Below are positions 18,893 through 28,549 of a stretch of 64,000 bases of DNA, in pieces; the stretch's first letter is position 1; each line of letters begins with the position of its first letter. The notes beneath the pieces are model-generated. The model saw only the letters and a program-made list of their open reading frames with translations, did not search any database and was not told where the DNA came from. The position numbers and the translations under genes are program-made. This DNA is from Companilactobacillus huachuanensis (GTDB lineage: Bacteria; Bacillota; Bacilli; Lactobacillales; Lactobacillaceae). The stretch covers positions 1 to 64,000 of the forward strand of contig NZ_BJDF01000011.1 in assembly GCF_005404815.1 (NCBI RefSeq), in the 5' to 3' direction.

Positions 18893-20090
18893 TTTTCCAA
18901 TTCTGAATCAAAAAATTAATAATGAACGTCTAGTATATTTGGATAACGCCGCTACAAGTCAAAAACCCCAAGCAGTGATTGACGAAATAGTTCGCTATTA
19001 CCAAAATGACAATGCCAACACCCATCGGAGTGTCCATACATTGGGTGAGCGTGCGACTGAAGAATATGAAGCTGCACGAGGCAAAGTGCAACGATTTATC
19101 AATGCCAAAGAAAGCCGAGAAATCATCTTCACCCAAGGAACTACTGATAGTTTGAACCTAGTAGCGTCAACATATGGTGAAGAAAATATTTCCGCTGGTG
19201 ACGAGATCGTCGTTTCATATATGGAACATCACAGTAATTTAATTCCATGGCAACAATTGGCCTTACGAAAGCATGCCATATTGAAATATATTGAATTAAC
19301 AAATGATGGTCGGCTGGATATGGACGATGCTCAAAAAAAAATAACTGATAAAACTAAAGTCGTAGCCATTGCTCATGTCAGTAATGTTCTGGGAGTGACC
19401 AATGATATTAAAAAAATGGCACAAATTGCACATATCCACAACGCCGTTATGGTAATCGATGGAGCTCAAGCAGTTCCCAATCAGCCAGTAGATGTACAAG
19501 CTTTGGATGCCGATTTCTATGCTTTTTCAGGACATAAGATGTTAGGACCCATGGGCATAGGAGTTCTTTACGGTAAAAATAACTTGTTAAACAAAATGTC
19601 CCCATATCAGTATGGTGGCGAGATGATCAACTTTGTTGAAAAATATCAAAGCACCTGGGCTGATATTCCTTGGAAGTTTGAGGCAGGTACTCAAAATGTT
19701 GCGGGAGCAATTGGATTAGGAAAAGCAATCGACTATTTGACTGAAATTGGCATGCAAAATATTGCTAATTATGAACAAAAATTAGTTGAATATGCATTGC
19801 CGAAATTATTAAATATTCCTGAAATAACAGTCTATGGTCCGCATAGTCCTAAGTTACATAACGGCGTTATATCATTTAATTTAAAGGGGCTTCATCCTCA
19901 TGACTTGGCAACAGCATTAGATATGGACGGCGTAGCGGTCAGAGCGGGACATCATTGTGCCCAGCCACTGATGAAATATTTGAATGTTGTGGCCACTGCT
20001 AGAGCTAGTTTTTATATTTATAATACCGTTGACGACGTCGATCAGTTGATTTATGCCATTCAAGATGCAAAGGAGTTCTTTAAAGTATGA
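18861..20090 (+). CDS. sufS: SufS, group II cysteine desulfurase
   Basis: The 409-residue PLP enzyme contains YLDNAATSQKP near the start, the PLP lysine in FSGHKMLGP and the active-site Cys in RAGHHCAQP, the short group II loop. It takes sulfur from cysteine as a persulfide and passes it to SufU. It overlaps sufD upstream and sufU downstream by a few bases. Length and motifs are normal. Confidence 0.97.
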   Translation: MDSKFLKIRNDFPILNQKINNERLVYLDNAATSQKPQAVIDEIVRYYQNDNANTHRSVHTLGERATEEYEAARGKVQRFINAKESREIIFTQGTTDSLNLVASTYGEENISAGDEIVVSYMEHHSNLIPWQQLALRKHAILKYIELTNDGRLDMDDAQKKITDKTKVVAIAHVSNVLGVTNDIKKMAQIAHIHNAVMVIDGAQAVPNQPVDVQALDADFYAFSGHKMLGPMGIGVLYGKNNLLNKMSPYQYGGEMINFVEKYQSTWADIPWKFEAGTQNVAGAIGLGKAIDYLTEIGMQNIANYEQKLVEYALPKLLNIPEITVYGPHSPKLHNGVISFNLKGLHPHDLATALDMDGVAVRAGHHCAQPLMKYLNVVATARASFYIYNTVDDVDQLIYAIQDAKEFFKV

Positions 20091-20533
20091 GTTTGTCAGG
20101 ATTAAATAGTTTATACCGTGAAGTGATATTGGACCATTCAGAACATCCGCATCACAAAAAAAATTTAAAACAGGCAACAAGTAAAGTGACTTTAAAAAAC
20201 CCTACTTGTGGTGATGTCATCAATTTGGAACTCAATCTAGTTGATGGGAAAATTGCTGACATCGGCTTTACTGGTGAAGGATGCACGATCAGTCAATCAT
20301 CAGCCAGTATGATGACGGATGTTGTATTGGGAAAAACAACTGAAGATGGTTTGGAAATGGCACAGATATTTTCTGAAATGGTCATGGGCCAAAAACGCTC
20401 CGCTGCTGATTTGAAAAAACTAGGTGATGCAGCAATTTTGTCCAGTGTCATGCAGTTTCCAGCCAGAATTAAATGTGCCACACTCTGTTGGTGGGCCTTA
20501 AGAAAATCATTAGGAGAAAATGTCGATGATTGA
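20087..20533 (+). CDS. sufU: SufU, zinc-dependent sulfur acceptor
   Basis: The 148-residue IscU-like protein has the three SufU cysteines in NPTCGD, GEGCTIS and IKCATLCWW and the Gram-positive insertion between the second and third. It accepts persulfide sulfur from SufS. The start overlaps the sufS stop (ATGA), and its last 14 bases overlap sufB. Confidence 0.96.
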   Translation: MSLSGLNSLYREVILDHSEHPHHKKNLKQATSKVTLKNPTCGDVINLELNLVDGKIADIGFTGEGCTISQSSASMMTDVVLGKTTEDGLEMAQIFSEMVMGQKRSAADLKKLGDAAILSSVMQFPARIKCATLCWWALRKSLGENVDD

Positions 20534-21917
20534 TTTAAATAATTCAGATTACGAATATGGTTTTCATGATGATATTGAGCCAAAATATTCTACAGGTCGT
20601 GGATTAACCGAAGAAATAGTTCGTCAAATTTCGGCTGAAAAACAAGAACCTCAGTGGATGTTAGATTATCGTTTGAAATCATATGCACTTTATAAGAAGT
20701 TATCACTGCCAGATTTTGGCCCGGACTTATCGAAATTAGATTTGGAAAATATGTACTATTACCAAAAAATGACCGATAAAAAATATCGTGATTGGAATGA
20801 TGTTCCAGATAAGATGAAGCAGACTTTTGACCGATTGGGTGTACCTGAAGCCGAGAGAAAATATCTGGCTGGTTCATCAGCACAATATGAATCTGAAGTG
20901 GTCTACCACAATATGCGGACCGAGTTTGAAAAATTAGGTATTATATTTACTGATACAGATACTGCTTTGAAGGAATATCCGGAACTGTTCAAGCAATGGT
21001 TTGGAAAATTGGTTAAGCCTAGTGACAATAAATTTGCGGCTTTGAATGCGGCTGTTTGGTCAGGTGGATCGTTTATTTATGTACCCAAAGGAGTCCGTTG
21101 TGACATTCCAATTCAATCGTATTTCCGTTTGAATTCTGAAAATTCGGGACAATTTGAGCGGACATTAATCATTGTAGATGAAGGTGCCAAAGTTGATTAT
21201 GTCGAGGGTTGTACAGCTCCCAACTATTCATCTGATAGTTTGCATGCTGCTGTGGTTGAAGTAAACGTCAAAAAAGATGCGTATTGCCGTTATACAACGA
21301 TTCAAAATTGGTCAGATAATGTGTATAGCTTGGAGACAAAGCGAGCAGCCGCTGATGAAAATGCAACAATGGAATGGGTCGATGGTAATCTTGGTTCTAA
21401 GGTAACGATGAAATACCCAAGTGTGTATTTGAATGGTGAGAATGCTCGTGGAACAATGTTATCAATTGCCGTTGCCAGTAACGGAATCCATCAAGATTCC
21501 GGAGCAAGAATGATTCATAACGCCAAGAATACTTCCAGTTCAATTGTTTCTAAATCAATTGCTCAAACAGGCGGATCCGTTGATTATCGTGGCACAGTTC
21601 GTTTTGGAAAACATTCTGATGGCTCAAAGGCACATGTTGAATGCGATACTATCATTATGGATAATGAGTCATCATCTGATACAATTCCGTATAATGAAAT
21701 TGATAATGCCAACGTTTCAATGGAACATGAAGCTCGAGTTTCCAAGATTTCAGAAGAACAGTTGTATTACTTAATGAGTCGAGGAATTTCAGAAGCAAAG
21801 GCCACAGAAATGATTGTTATGGGCTTTGTTGAGCCCTTCACTAAGAAATTACCAATGGAATATGCAGTGGAATTAAATCGTCTGATCAGTTATGAGATGG
21901 AAGGCTCGATTGGCTAA
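20520..21917 (+). CDS. sufB: SufB, core scaffold of the SUF system
   Basis: The 465-residue protein (463 if the second ATG at 20526, better spaced from TAGGAG, is used) carries family markers: [25 protein letters not shown] with a conserved Cys, and [17 protein letters not shown] at the end. It is the last gene of the operon and assembles Fe-S clusters with SufC and SufD. The stop is followed after about 10 bases by palindromic element G in the sense direction. Confidence 0.97.
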   Translation: MSMIDLNNSDYEYGFHDDIEPKYSTGRGLTEEIVRQISAEKQEPQWMLDYRLKSYALYKKLSLPDFGPDLSKLDLENMYYYQKMTDKKYRDWNDVPDKMKQTFDRLGVPEAERKYLAGSSAQYESEVVYHNMRTEFEKLGIIFTDTDTALKEYPELFKQWFGKLVKPSDNKFAALNAAVWSGGSFIYVPKGVRCDIPIQSYFRLNSENSGQFERTLIIVDEGAKVDYVEGCTAPNYSSDSLHAAVVEVNVKKDAYCRYTTIQNWSDNVYSLETKRAAADENATMEWVDGNLGSKVTMKYPSVYLNGENARGTMLSIAVASNGIHQDSGARMIHNAKNTSSSIVSKSIAQTGGSVDYRGTVRFGKHSDGSKAHVECDTIIMDNESSSDTIPYNEIDNANVSMEHEARVSKISEEQLYYLMSRGISEAKATEMIVMGFVEPFTKKLPMEYAVELNRLISYEMEGSIG

Positions 21918-21921
21918 AAAT

Positions 21922-22105
21922 TCCGTTTCCAGAGCTGAGAGTATTCAATTGCTGCGCGGAACGGTTCAAGCCAAAGTACGGTCTCGAACCTCGGTTGAAG
22001 ACTCGTTGGTTTTGCGAGGCTTCAACACGCCCGGTGGTGTAATTTAAAGCACTGACGCCACTTTCGCTGCAAATGAATACTCTCATCTCTTCCAACTAAT
22101 TCATT
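21922..22105 (+). repeat. Palindromic element G (full form)
   Basis: P1 arms are 21932-21956 and 22065-22089 with one extra mismatch. P2 is GGTTCAAG/CTCGAACC, P3 GTTGAAGACTCGT/GCGAGGCTTCAAC, and P4 GTGGTGTAA/TGACGCCAC with a degenerate tip. It lies right after sufB. Confidence 0.85.
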
Positions 22106-22165
22106 TTTTTAATGATGGTAATAATCAAAAAAATAAAATATATAAAAATATTTAGAATAAAATGA

Positions 22166-22195
22166 TTGACAACGCTTACATAAACATGATAGATT
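22166..22195 (+). promoter_or_regulatory. Promoter of licT with overlapping cre site
   Basis: TTGACA (-35) at 22166-22171 and TAGATT (-10) at 22190-22195 with an 18-base spacer. The cre-like site TGACAACGCTTACA (22167-22180, one mismatch) covers the -35, consistent with CcpA repression. Confidence 0.6.
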
Positions 22196-22210
22196 ATGGA
22201 CGAAGTCAAA

Positions 22211-22277
22211 GGGTGTTACTATTAAATTAGGCACGACCTGGGAAGAGTTGTAGTAACTATTCTTGGGTCGTTTTTTA
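22211..22277 (+). promoter_or_regulatory. LicT/BglG antiterminator site (RAT) and overlapping terminator
   Basis: RAT RNA site at 22211-22239 (GGGTGTTAC...AGGCACGACCT). Its 3' end overlaps the left arm of a terminator, ACGACC (22233-22238) pairing with GGGTCGT (22265-22271), followed by six T. Binding of the LicT-like protein would block termination. Confidence 0.8.
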
Positions 22278-22353
22278 TTTGTTCTGATAAAGGCAGGTGA
22301 GCTTATCGAGTAAATTTGTTCGAAATATTGTTAAAGGAAAGAGTATTGGGTAA

Positions 22354-23190
22354 ATGAGAGTAATAAAAAAAATTAACCATAATGCTATTTTAATAAACGA
22401 TAATGGGACCGAAAAAATTGCTCTAGGCAAGGGAATTGGTTTCTCAGCTAAGCCCGATGATTCTTTCGATGAAGTAAACGCCGAGAAGGTTTTTATTCTC
22501 GATTCGAAAGAAAAAACCAAAATGTTTAGCGAAATGGTTAATCAAATCCCAATGGAATATATTGAGTTTTCGGAAGAAGTCATTAATTATATTTCAAAAC
22601 ATATTTCAAAACCATTGGATTCTAATATATACATTGCTCTAACTGATCACATTTATTTTGCAATTCAGAGACAAGCCGATGATGAGAATGTTGCTGCAAT
22701 TATGCTTCCGGAAATGAAAATGCTATATCCTGATGAATTCAAGACAGCCGCCGGTGTGGTTGATTTAATTAATAAGAAATATCATACGAACTTGGCTGAT
22801 AATGAAATTGGATTTATCACAATGCATATTGTTAATGCAGAGCTTGGAGAAAAGAATAGTTTTAATAGCCTTAAGATTATGGAGGTTACTAAATATATTC
22901 TGAATTATCTTGATAAGAATGGTTATAAGGGATTAGATAAGAATACATTTTTATATAATCGCTTGATGATACACATTCGATTTTTAGTTCAAAGATTGAT
23001 TTACCATGAATCGACGCAAGATAATGACTTATCATTTTTCAACGACTCATTTAAGAAGAGTAAAGAGTACTTATTAGCAACAAGAATTGCCGAATTAGTA
23101 GATACCAAATATGATTTAGAAACTAATGATAGTGAACGGATGTACCTAGCAATACATTTAATGCGAATAAATAATAATATCAGGGCGTAA
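22354..23190 (+). CDS. licT: BglG/LicT-family transcription antiterminator
   Basis: The 278-residue protein has an N-terminal RNA-binding CAT domain (MRVIKKINHNAILINDNG) at residues 1-55. PRD1 (ALTDHIYFAI, MLYPDEF, GFITMHIVNAEL) and PRD2 (MIHIRFLVQRL, LAIHLMRI) carry the conserved histidines. PTS enzymes phosphorylate the PRDs to gate activity; without sugar the protein is inactive and transcription stops at the RAT terminators. Two RAT/terminator units flank the gene, so it controls itself and the PTS operon downstream. The last codons overlap the second RAT. Confidence 0.92.
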   Translation: MRVIKKINHNAILINDNGTEKIALGKGIGFSAKPDDSFDEVNAEKVFILDSKEKTKMFSEMVNQIPMEYIEFSEEVINYISKHISKPLDSNIYIALTDHIYFAIQRQADDENVAAIMLPEMKMLYPDEFKTAAGVVDLINKKYHTNLADNEIGFITMHIVNAELGEKNSFNSLKIMEVTKYILNYLDKNGYKGLDKNTFLYNRLMIHIRFLVQRLIYHESTQDNDLSFFNDSFKKSKEYLLATRIAELVDTKYDLETNDSERMYLAIHLMRINNNIRA

Positions 23191-23259
23191 CCGTTAAGTC
23201 GGGCGTGACCTCATCGAATACACAGAACCATTTTTGTGTACTCAATGAGGTCTTTTTTT
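23183..23259 (+). promoter_or_regulatory. Second RAT site overlapping the licT stop, with terminator
   Basis: The RAT at 23183-23211 (GGGCGTAACC...CGGGCGTGACCT) matches the first at 20 of 29 positions and contains the licT stop codon. GACCTCAT (23207-23214) pairs with ATGAGGTC (23245-23252) ahead of seven T; an inner stem TACACA/TGTGTA is in the loop. Confidence 0.78.
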
Positions 23260-23276
23260 ATAGGAGGAATTCATAA

Positions 23277-24053
23277 ATGGGAAAAGTAATTTTTAATTCA
23301 GATGATTTTGGATATAGTCGTGGCGTCAATCATGGAATTGTTGATGCCTATCAAGAAGGAATTTTAACTTCAACAACATTGATGGCCAACATGCCCGGAT
23401 TTGAACAAGCTGTGAATTTTAAAAAGAGTTTACCTAATTTAGGTGTTGGAGTTCATTTAACACTAACCTGTGGGGATCCACTATTAAAGAATGTTGATAC
23501 GCTGACTGATGATAACGGTCATTTTAAGAAATTGAGTTTTTATCATGATGATGATTTCCAGATTGATTGGGATCAGTTGTACCAAGAATGGAATGCACAA
23601 ATTCAAAAAGTTTATCGTGCTGGAATTGTTCCCACACACCTAGATAGCCATCATCACACACATTCATTTGGAAAAAATCAGGAAGTTGTAATTGAGTTGG
23701 CTCATAAATATGATTTGCCGGTGAGATGTAATTTTGAGCGTCATAACGAAGTCGGCCACGTGGATTACTTCGAACCATACTTTGATGATGTTGGTGAAGA
23801 GGACCAAAGCAAGTGGCAAACGAATCGCACTAGAGAACAACAAATTCAGGAATTATTAGACCAATTACGTAGTGATGAAACAAGTGAAGTTATGTGCCAT
23901 ACCGCTTATATCGATCAAACGTTGAAGAATGGTTCCAGTTTTACGGTTCCACGAGTTAACCAAGTCGAATTCATGATAAATTCCGATTTTGCTAAGACTG
24001 TGAAAAGAGACGCTGATATTGAATTAGTTAATTATGGAGATGTTTTCAATTAG
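23277..24053 (+). CDS. chbG: ChbG/YdjC-family carbohydrate deacetylase
   Basis: The 258-residue protein has the YdjC metal-site motifs: NSDDFGYSRGVNHG (Asp-Asp), GVGVHLTLTCG (His) and THLDSHHHTHSF (His cluster). The family removes an N-acetyl group from chitooligosaccharides or their 6-phosphates with a divalent metal in the cytoplasm. In E. coli ChbG must deacetylate chitobiose-6-P before the GH4 enzyme ChbF can act. Here it is first in the operon behind the second RAT and upstream of a GlcNAc-like PTS and a GH4 enzyme, so an acetylated disaccharide is the likely substrate. AGGAGG precedes the start. Confidence 0.85.
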   Translation: MGKVIFNSDDFGYSRGVNHGIVDAYQEGILTSTTLMANMPGFEQAVNFKKSLPNLGVGVHLTLTCGDPLLKNVDTLTDDNGHFKKLSFYHDDDFQIDWDQLYQEWNAQIQKVYRAGIVPTHLDSHHHTHSFGKNQEVVIELAHKYDLPVRCNFERHNEVGHVDYFEPYFDDVGEEDQSKWQTNRTREQQIQELLDQLRSDETSEVMCHTAYIDQTLKNGSSFTVPRVNQVEFMINSDFAKTVKRDADIELVNYGDVFN

Positions 24054-24065
24054 GAGGAAAAGACA

Positions 24066-25484
24066 ATGGGTGGATTTAAAAAGGGACTACAAAACCTAGG
24101 TCGGGCAATGTTACTTCCCGTAGCAGCCCTACCATTAGCCGGTTTGATTTTGAGATTAGCTGCTCCAGATATGTTGAATGTACCAATCCTGATGGCAGCT
24201 GGTAATGCGGTCTTTGGAAACTTAGATATTCTGTTTGCGATTGGTGTCGCAATTGGATTTGCAAAGGCCAAGGACAAGGGGATTCCAGCGATGACTGGAT
24301 TTCTGGCAATCATTACTTTAAAACAAGGATTGTTAATTATTGATAAAACTATCGATATGGGAATCTTTGGTGGTATTATTTCTGGTTTGATTGCTGCTTG
24401 GACGTACAACCGTTTTAAGAATCAGAAATTACCAATGGTCTTCTCTTACTTTGGAGGAGAGAAATTTCCATTAACCATGGTTTTGGTATTTCAAACGATT
24501 GCAGCATTTATCTTCGGTTACATCTGGCCAGTTATTCAAGCCGGAATTGATCAATTTGCTAAATTATTAATGGGAATGGGCGCAATTGGTGTCGGAATCT
24601 TCATGTTCTTGAACCGACTCTTGATTCCATTCGGGTTACATCACGTTATGAATACTTATGTTTACTATGATATGGGTAAATATACTGCACCAAATGGTCA
24701 AGTTTTCCACGGTGAAATTACTCGCTTTATCAACGGAGATCCTAAAGCCGGATTGTTCCTCTCAGGATTTTTCGTCATCATGATGTTCGGTGTTCCAGCT
24801 ATCTGTTTGGCAATCTATAACGCCGCTTACAAAGACAGAAAAGATGAAGTCAAAGGTATCATGGGAAGTGGCGCTACAACATCATTTGTTGCCGGTATTA
24901 CTGAACCAGTTGAATTCACATTTATGTTTATCTCACCAATGCTTTATGTTATCCATGCCATTTACGCAGGGTTGGCCGGATTTATATGTGCGTTGTTTAA
25001 TATCAAGATAGGATTTACCTTTGGATCCAGTATTATTGATTACTTGATAAACTTTAAAATTGCAACCAACCCGATTCTTATTTTGCCGATTGGTGTCGCG
25101 TTCTTCGCACTGTATTACTTCACTTTCTACTATCTAATTAAGTGGAAGAGTATCCCAACGATGGGTCGTGAAGAAGTCCAGGATTACGGTGAAGAAGCAA
25201 CAGCTGACGAAGAAAATCTTTCAATGGGTAGTAAGAATTATGAATATACAGCTAAGAAGATGCTCCAAGCCTTCGGTGGTAAAGAAAACATTGAAGAAGC
25301 CTACAGTTGTAACACTCGTTTACGTGTTGAAGTAAAAGATCCATCCATTGTCGATGAGCAAAAAATCAAGCAAATGGGAGTCAGTGGAATTATTAAACCT
25401 ACAGAAAACAATTTCCAAGTCGTCGTTGGTCTGGAAGTAACTTACGTCATGGCCGAATTTGGAAAATTACTCGATTCTGAATAG
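24066..25484 (+). CDS. PTS IICB component, glucose/N-acetylglucosamine family
   Basis: The 472-residue protein has a IIC domain (residues 1-370, about 10 membrane segments) closely resembling NagE in GRAMLLPVAALPLAGL, NRLLIPFGLHHVMNT and GITEPVEFTFMFISP. The C-terminal IIB domain carries the phosphorylated Cys in EEAYSCNTRLRV. It imports and phosphorylates a sugar using IIA from the next gene. The IIC is NagE-like, while the partner hydrolase is GlvA-like, so the substrate may be a GlcNAc-containing disaccharide or an alpha-glucoside. AGGAGG precedes the start. Confidence 0.88.
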   Translation: MGGFKKGLQNLGRAMLLPVAALPLAGLILRLAAPDMLNVPILMAAGNAVFGNLDILFAIGVAIGFAKAKDKGIPAMTGFLAIITLKQGLLIIDKTIDMGIFGGIISGLIAAWTYNRFKNQKLPMVFSYFGGEKFPLTMVLVFQTIAAFIFGYIWPVIQAGIDQFAKLLMGMGAIGVGIFMFLNRLLIPFGLHHVMNTYVYYDMGKYTAPNGQVFHGEITRFINGDPKAGLFLSGFFVIMMFGVPAICLAIYNAAYKDRKDEVKGIMGSGATTSFVAGITEPVEFTFMFISPMLYVIHAIYAGLAGFICALFNIKIGFTFGSSIIDYLINFKIATNPILILPIGVAFFALYYFTFYYLIKWKSIPTMGREEVQDYGEEATADEENLSMGSKNYEYTAKKMLQAFGGKENIEEAYSCNTRLRVEVKDPSIVDEQKIKQMGVSGIIKPTENNFQVVVGLEVTYVMAEFGKLLDSE

Positions 25485-25497
25485 TGGAGGAAGACTG

Positions 25498-25950
25498 ATG
25501 TTATTTCAAAGAAAGAAGACTTTAAAATCTGTCGCTAATGGTAAAATCATTCCTTTATCAGATGTAAATGACGAAGTATTCTCAACGAACATGATGGGTG
25601 TAGGATATGCCGTTACAGATCATGATGGCAAGATATACTCGCCAGTCGATGGCAAAATTGAGAGTATTTTTCCAACTTTGCACGCTATAACCATTAAAAG
25701 TAATAAAAACGTCACTATATTAGTCCACATGGGACTTGATACAGTTGATCTCAAGGGAGCACCGTTTGAATTATTCGTTAAAGCAGGCGATACGGTGAAT
25801 GAAAATCAATTGATGGCCCAAATGAATCTGCCAATGTTAACTGAAAAAAATAAGGATAGCGCCGTTATGGTTGTTTTACCAGAAGTGCAAAAAGGCAGTG
25901 TAAATGCCAATGATAGTGGATCAATTGAAGATATTGCATTCAAATTTTAA
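25498..25950 (+). CDS. PTS IIA component, glucose family
   Basis: The 150-residue IIA(Glc)-type protein has the phosphorylated His in ILVHMGLDTVDLKG and the family stretches GKIIPLSDVNDEVFS, GVGYAV and YSPVDGKIESIFPTLHAI. It takes phosphate from HPr and hands it to the IIB domain of the preceding gene. The start follows TGGAGG, 13 bases after the IICB stop. Confidence 0.92.
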   Translation: MLFQRKKTLKSVANGKIIPLSDVNDEVFSTNMMGVGYAVTDHDGKIYSPVDGKIESIFPTLHAITIKSNKNVTILVHMGLDTVDLKGAPFELFVKAGDTVNENQLMAQMNLPMLTEKNKDSAVMVVLPEVQKGSVNANDSGSIEDIAFKF

Positions 25951-25978
25951 ATATAAAATCTAGGGTAGGTAAAATACA

Positions 25979-27349
25979 ATGAAAACTGAAAACTTACATA
26001 TTACAATCGCTGGTGGTGGTAGCACATATACACCAGGAATTATCATGGCCGTTCTGAACAATATCGACCGTTTCCCAATCTCAAGCATTACTCTCTATGA
26101 TATTGACAAAGAACGTAATGACGATATGTGCCTAATAATCAACTATATGTTGCAAAATAACGATTTACCAGATGTGAAATTGACACAGACAAGTGATCCC
26201 GAAACAGCTTTTACTGATGTTGATTTCGTCTTCTCTCAAATTCGAGTTGGTGGGATGGAAATGAGAGAAAAGGATGAAAAAATTCCTTTGAAATATGGTT
26301 TAGTTGGTCAAGAAACTTGTGGCCTAGGTGGATTTGCATACGGACTTCGTTCAATTGGCGGCCTGCTTGAAATTGTTGGTTTTATTCAGAAGTATTCGCC
26401 ACAGGCTTGGATACTTAATTACACTAATCCGGAAACATTGATTTCTGAAGCTGTACGTCGAGTTTATCCAAATGTTAAAATGTTGAACGCTTGTGATATG
26501 ACGATTTCATTAGAAGAGACTATAGCTAGAAACTACGGTTACAATCGTGAGAACTGGATTCCAAAATATTATGGCTTGAATCATTTCGGCTGGTATACAT
26601 CGATCTATGATAAAGAATTGGAAAGAGATGTTATGCCAGAATTGATTCAGAAGTTAAAGGACACACCAATGAAGGTGGCATCATTTAACTCTGGCGATAA
26701 TTCGTGGCAAGATGCTTGGGACATGTTAAGTAAGATCACAACTAATTTCCCAGACCAAATTGCCAATAATTACCTCGAATATTATTTATATTCAGACGAT
26801 GTAGTTGACCACGCTGATCCAAACTATACACGTGCTAATCAAGTAATGGACGGACGGTTAAAGCATACTAAAGACGTTGCAAACTTAATCCGTTCCGGGG
26901 CAACAGATGATGTGATTGACTTCGATTTTGGTGAACATGGACAATATATCGTTGATATGGCAACATCAATCTTGAATGATGAACATAGAAGATTCATGTT
27001 GATTGTGCCAAACTACGGAGCAATTCCAAACCTCCGTGAAGATGCCGTAGTTGAAGTACCAGCATACGTTGGTCGTCTAGGTGCTGAGCCAGTTGCAATG
27101 CGTCACCACATCAATGATTTCCATAAAGGTTTGATGGAAGCGCAAAACGCCGCGGAAAAATTGTTGGTGGATGCTTTCTTTGAACACTCATATTCGAAAG
27201 CATTGCAGGCCTTTACTTTGAATCAGACAGTTAATTCAGCAGCTAAAGCTAAGTTAGTGCTTGATGAAATGATTATTGCTAACAAGGGCTACTGGCCAGA
27301 ATTGAAGGAAGATGCAGCACCGGTTTTGGAAGAAGACAATAGAATTTAG
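25979..27349 (+). CDS. GH4 family 6-phospho-glycosidase, alpha (GlvA/MalH) type
   Basis: The 456-residue enzyme has the GH4 NAD-binding GGGSTYTPG, then QIRVGGMEMREKDEKIPL, GQETCGLGG, NYTNPE and GLNHFGWYTSI. It aligns with GlvA/MalA over most of its length. The metal-binding motif reads LNACDMTI; a Cys-Asp-Met form marks phospho-alpha-glucosidases, whereas phospho-beta enzymes such as ChbF have Cys-Asn. It should cleave a 6-phosphorylated alpha-linked disaccharide with NAD and Mn by an oxidation-elimination route. Thr replaces the usual Pro after CDM. It closes the LicT-controlled operon. Confidence 0.85.
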   Translation: MKTENLHITIAGGGSTYTPGIIMAVLNNIDRFPISSITLYDIDKERNDDMCLIINYMLQNNDLPDVKLTQTSDPETAFTDVDFVFSQIRVGGMEMREKDEKIPLKYGLVGQETCGLGGFAYGLRSIGGLLEIVGFIQKYSPQAWILNYTNPETLISEAVRRVYPNVKMLNACDMTISLEETIARNYGYNRENWIPKYYGLNHFGWYTSIYDKELERDVMPELIQKLKDTPMKVASFNSGDNSWQDAWDMLSKITTNFPDQIANNYLEYYLYSDDVVDHADPNYTRANQVMDGRLKHTKDVANLIRSGATDDVIDFDFGEHGQYIVDMATSILNDEHRRFMLIVPNYGAIPNLREDAVVEVPAYVGRLGAEPVAMRHHINDFHKGLMEAQNAAEKLLVDAFFEHSYSKALQAFTLNQTVNSAAKAKLVLDEMIIANKGYWPELKEDAAPVLEEDNRI

Positions 27350-27356
27350 ATATTGA

Positions 27357-27382
27357 GGCATCCTTAAATAGGGTGCTTTTTT
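27357..27382 (+). terminator. Terminator of the PTS operon
   Basis: GGCATCC and GGGTGC pair across a short loop, followed by six T. Confidence 0.6.
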
Positions 27383-27437
27383 GTTGAACCCTGTATAATA
27401 CAGGTAAGTTGACTGTTTGAAGAAAGTGGTGATTAAC

Positions 27438-28521
27438 TTGTCAAAACTAACATATTTATTAGATAGAAATGATTATGAGCAGTATCGGGATTTATTCTTT
27501 TATTCATTTGATGAGCCTGAAACTGAGTCTGAAAAAGAATTTCTGAAACGAGAATTCGATCACTCAAGTGTATATGGCATCAAAGAGGATGGGCAGCTGC
27601 AAGTGTCGATTACTTGTGTACCATTTAAAGTTAATTTCTTTGGCAAGGAGTTTGGGATGTCTGGAATTGGCAATGTGATGAGTGCCCCAGAATATCTGCA
27701 AAGTAATGGTGTCGACACGTTGATGGAGCAGGCGTTGACTGATATGTACCGAAATGGAACGACCTTGTCTTATTTGGGGCCATTTTCTTACGATTATTAC
27801 CGTCGTTTTGGATATGAGCAGGTTTTTGAAAATTTACAGATTACCTTGCCATTTACGAAATTAGCTCGCTATGTTAAACCTTCGATGGGTCACCTGAAGC
27901 GCTATCGATATGATCAAGCGCAAGATATAATTGGAGAATTATTTGCGGATGTTAATACGTCAGGAACTATCATGAGAAAAACTTGGTGGTGGAAAAATCT
28001 GGCACTTTGGTACCCAGATGATTTATTGGCAGTATACTATGATGCATCGGATGAAATTCATGGTTATATGCGTTATACATTTCATAACGGCGATTTCATC
28101 GTGCGTGACATGTATTATCAAACACCAGATGCCTTTTTAGGATTGATGCATTTCATTAATAAACATCGTTCCATTTATAAAAATATCGAGATCAATTCAA
28201 CTGATACAAATATGCGAATCAATAATTTTTCGACGAATCCATGATATTGAGCCTATCAATTTGGAGGTTAATGATTCTCTGAGTTGGAACAATCACATCT
28301 GGGTTCTATCTGTAAAAAACGGCGTAGTCAGTTTAGAAAAATCTGATAAAGAAATTCCGGAAGTAATTGTTGATATTCAGACGTTAACTAAGGCCATGTT
28401 TGGCTATCAATCGTTGTCGGATTCATTTAAAATAGGCAACGTTTTGGGGAATACTGATGAAATTGAAACATTGGATAAACTTTTTGTGCATAAGAAAGCC
28501 CAATTGAAGGACTTTTTCTAA
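27438..28521 (+). pseudogene. Eis-like GNAT acetyltransferase split by a frameshift
   Basis: The first part (27438-28244) is the tandem-GNAT region of Eis-like enzymes (EFDHSSVYGIKEDGQL, FGMSGIGNVMSAPEY, YLGPFSYDYYRRFGYEQ). The second part (28261-28521, 86 codons in another frame) looks like the C-terminal SCP2-like domain that normally completes the protein. Removing one T from the five-T run at 28226-28230 joins the frames into one of about 360 residues. This could be a real mutation, a phase-variable tract or a sequencing error. The start is a TTG after AAGTGGTG. Eis relatives acetylate amines; the substrate here is unknown. Confidence 0.7.
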
Positions 28522-28549
28522 TTTAGTAATTAAAGATTGAGGATAGAAT

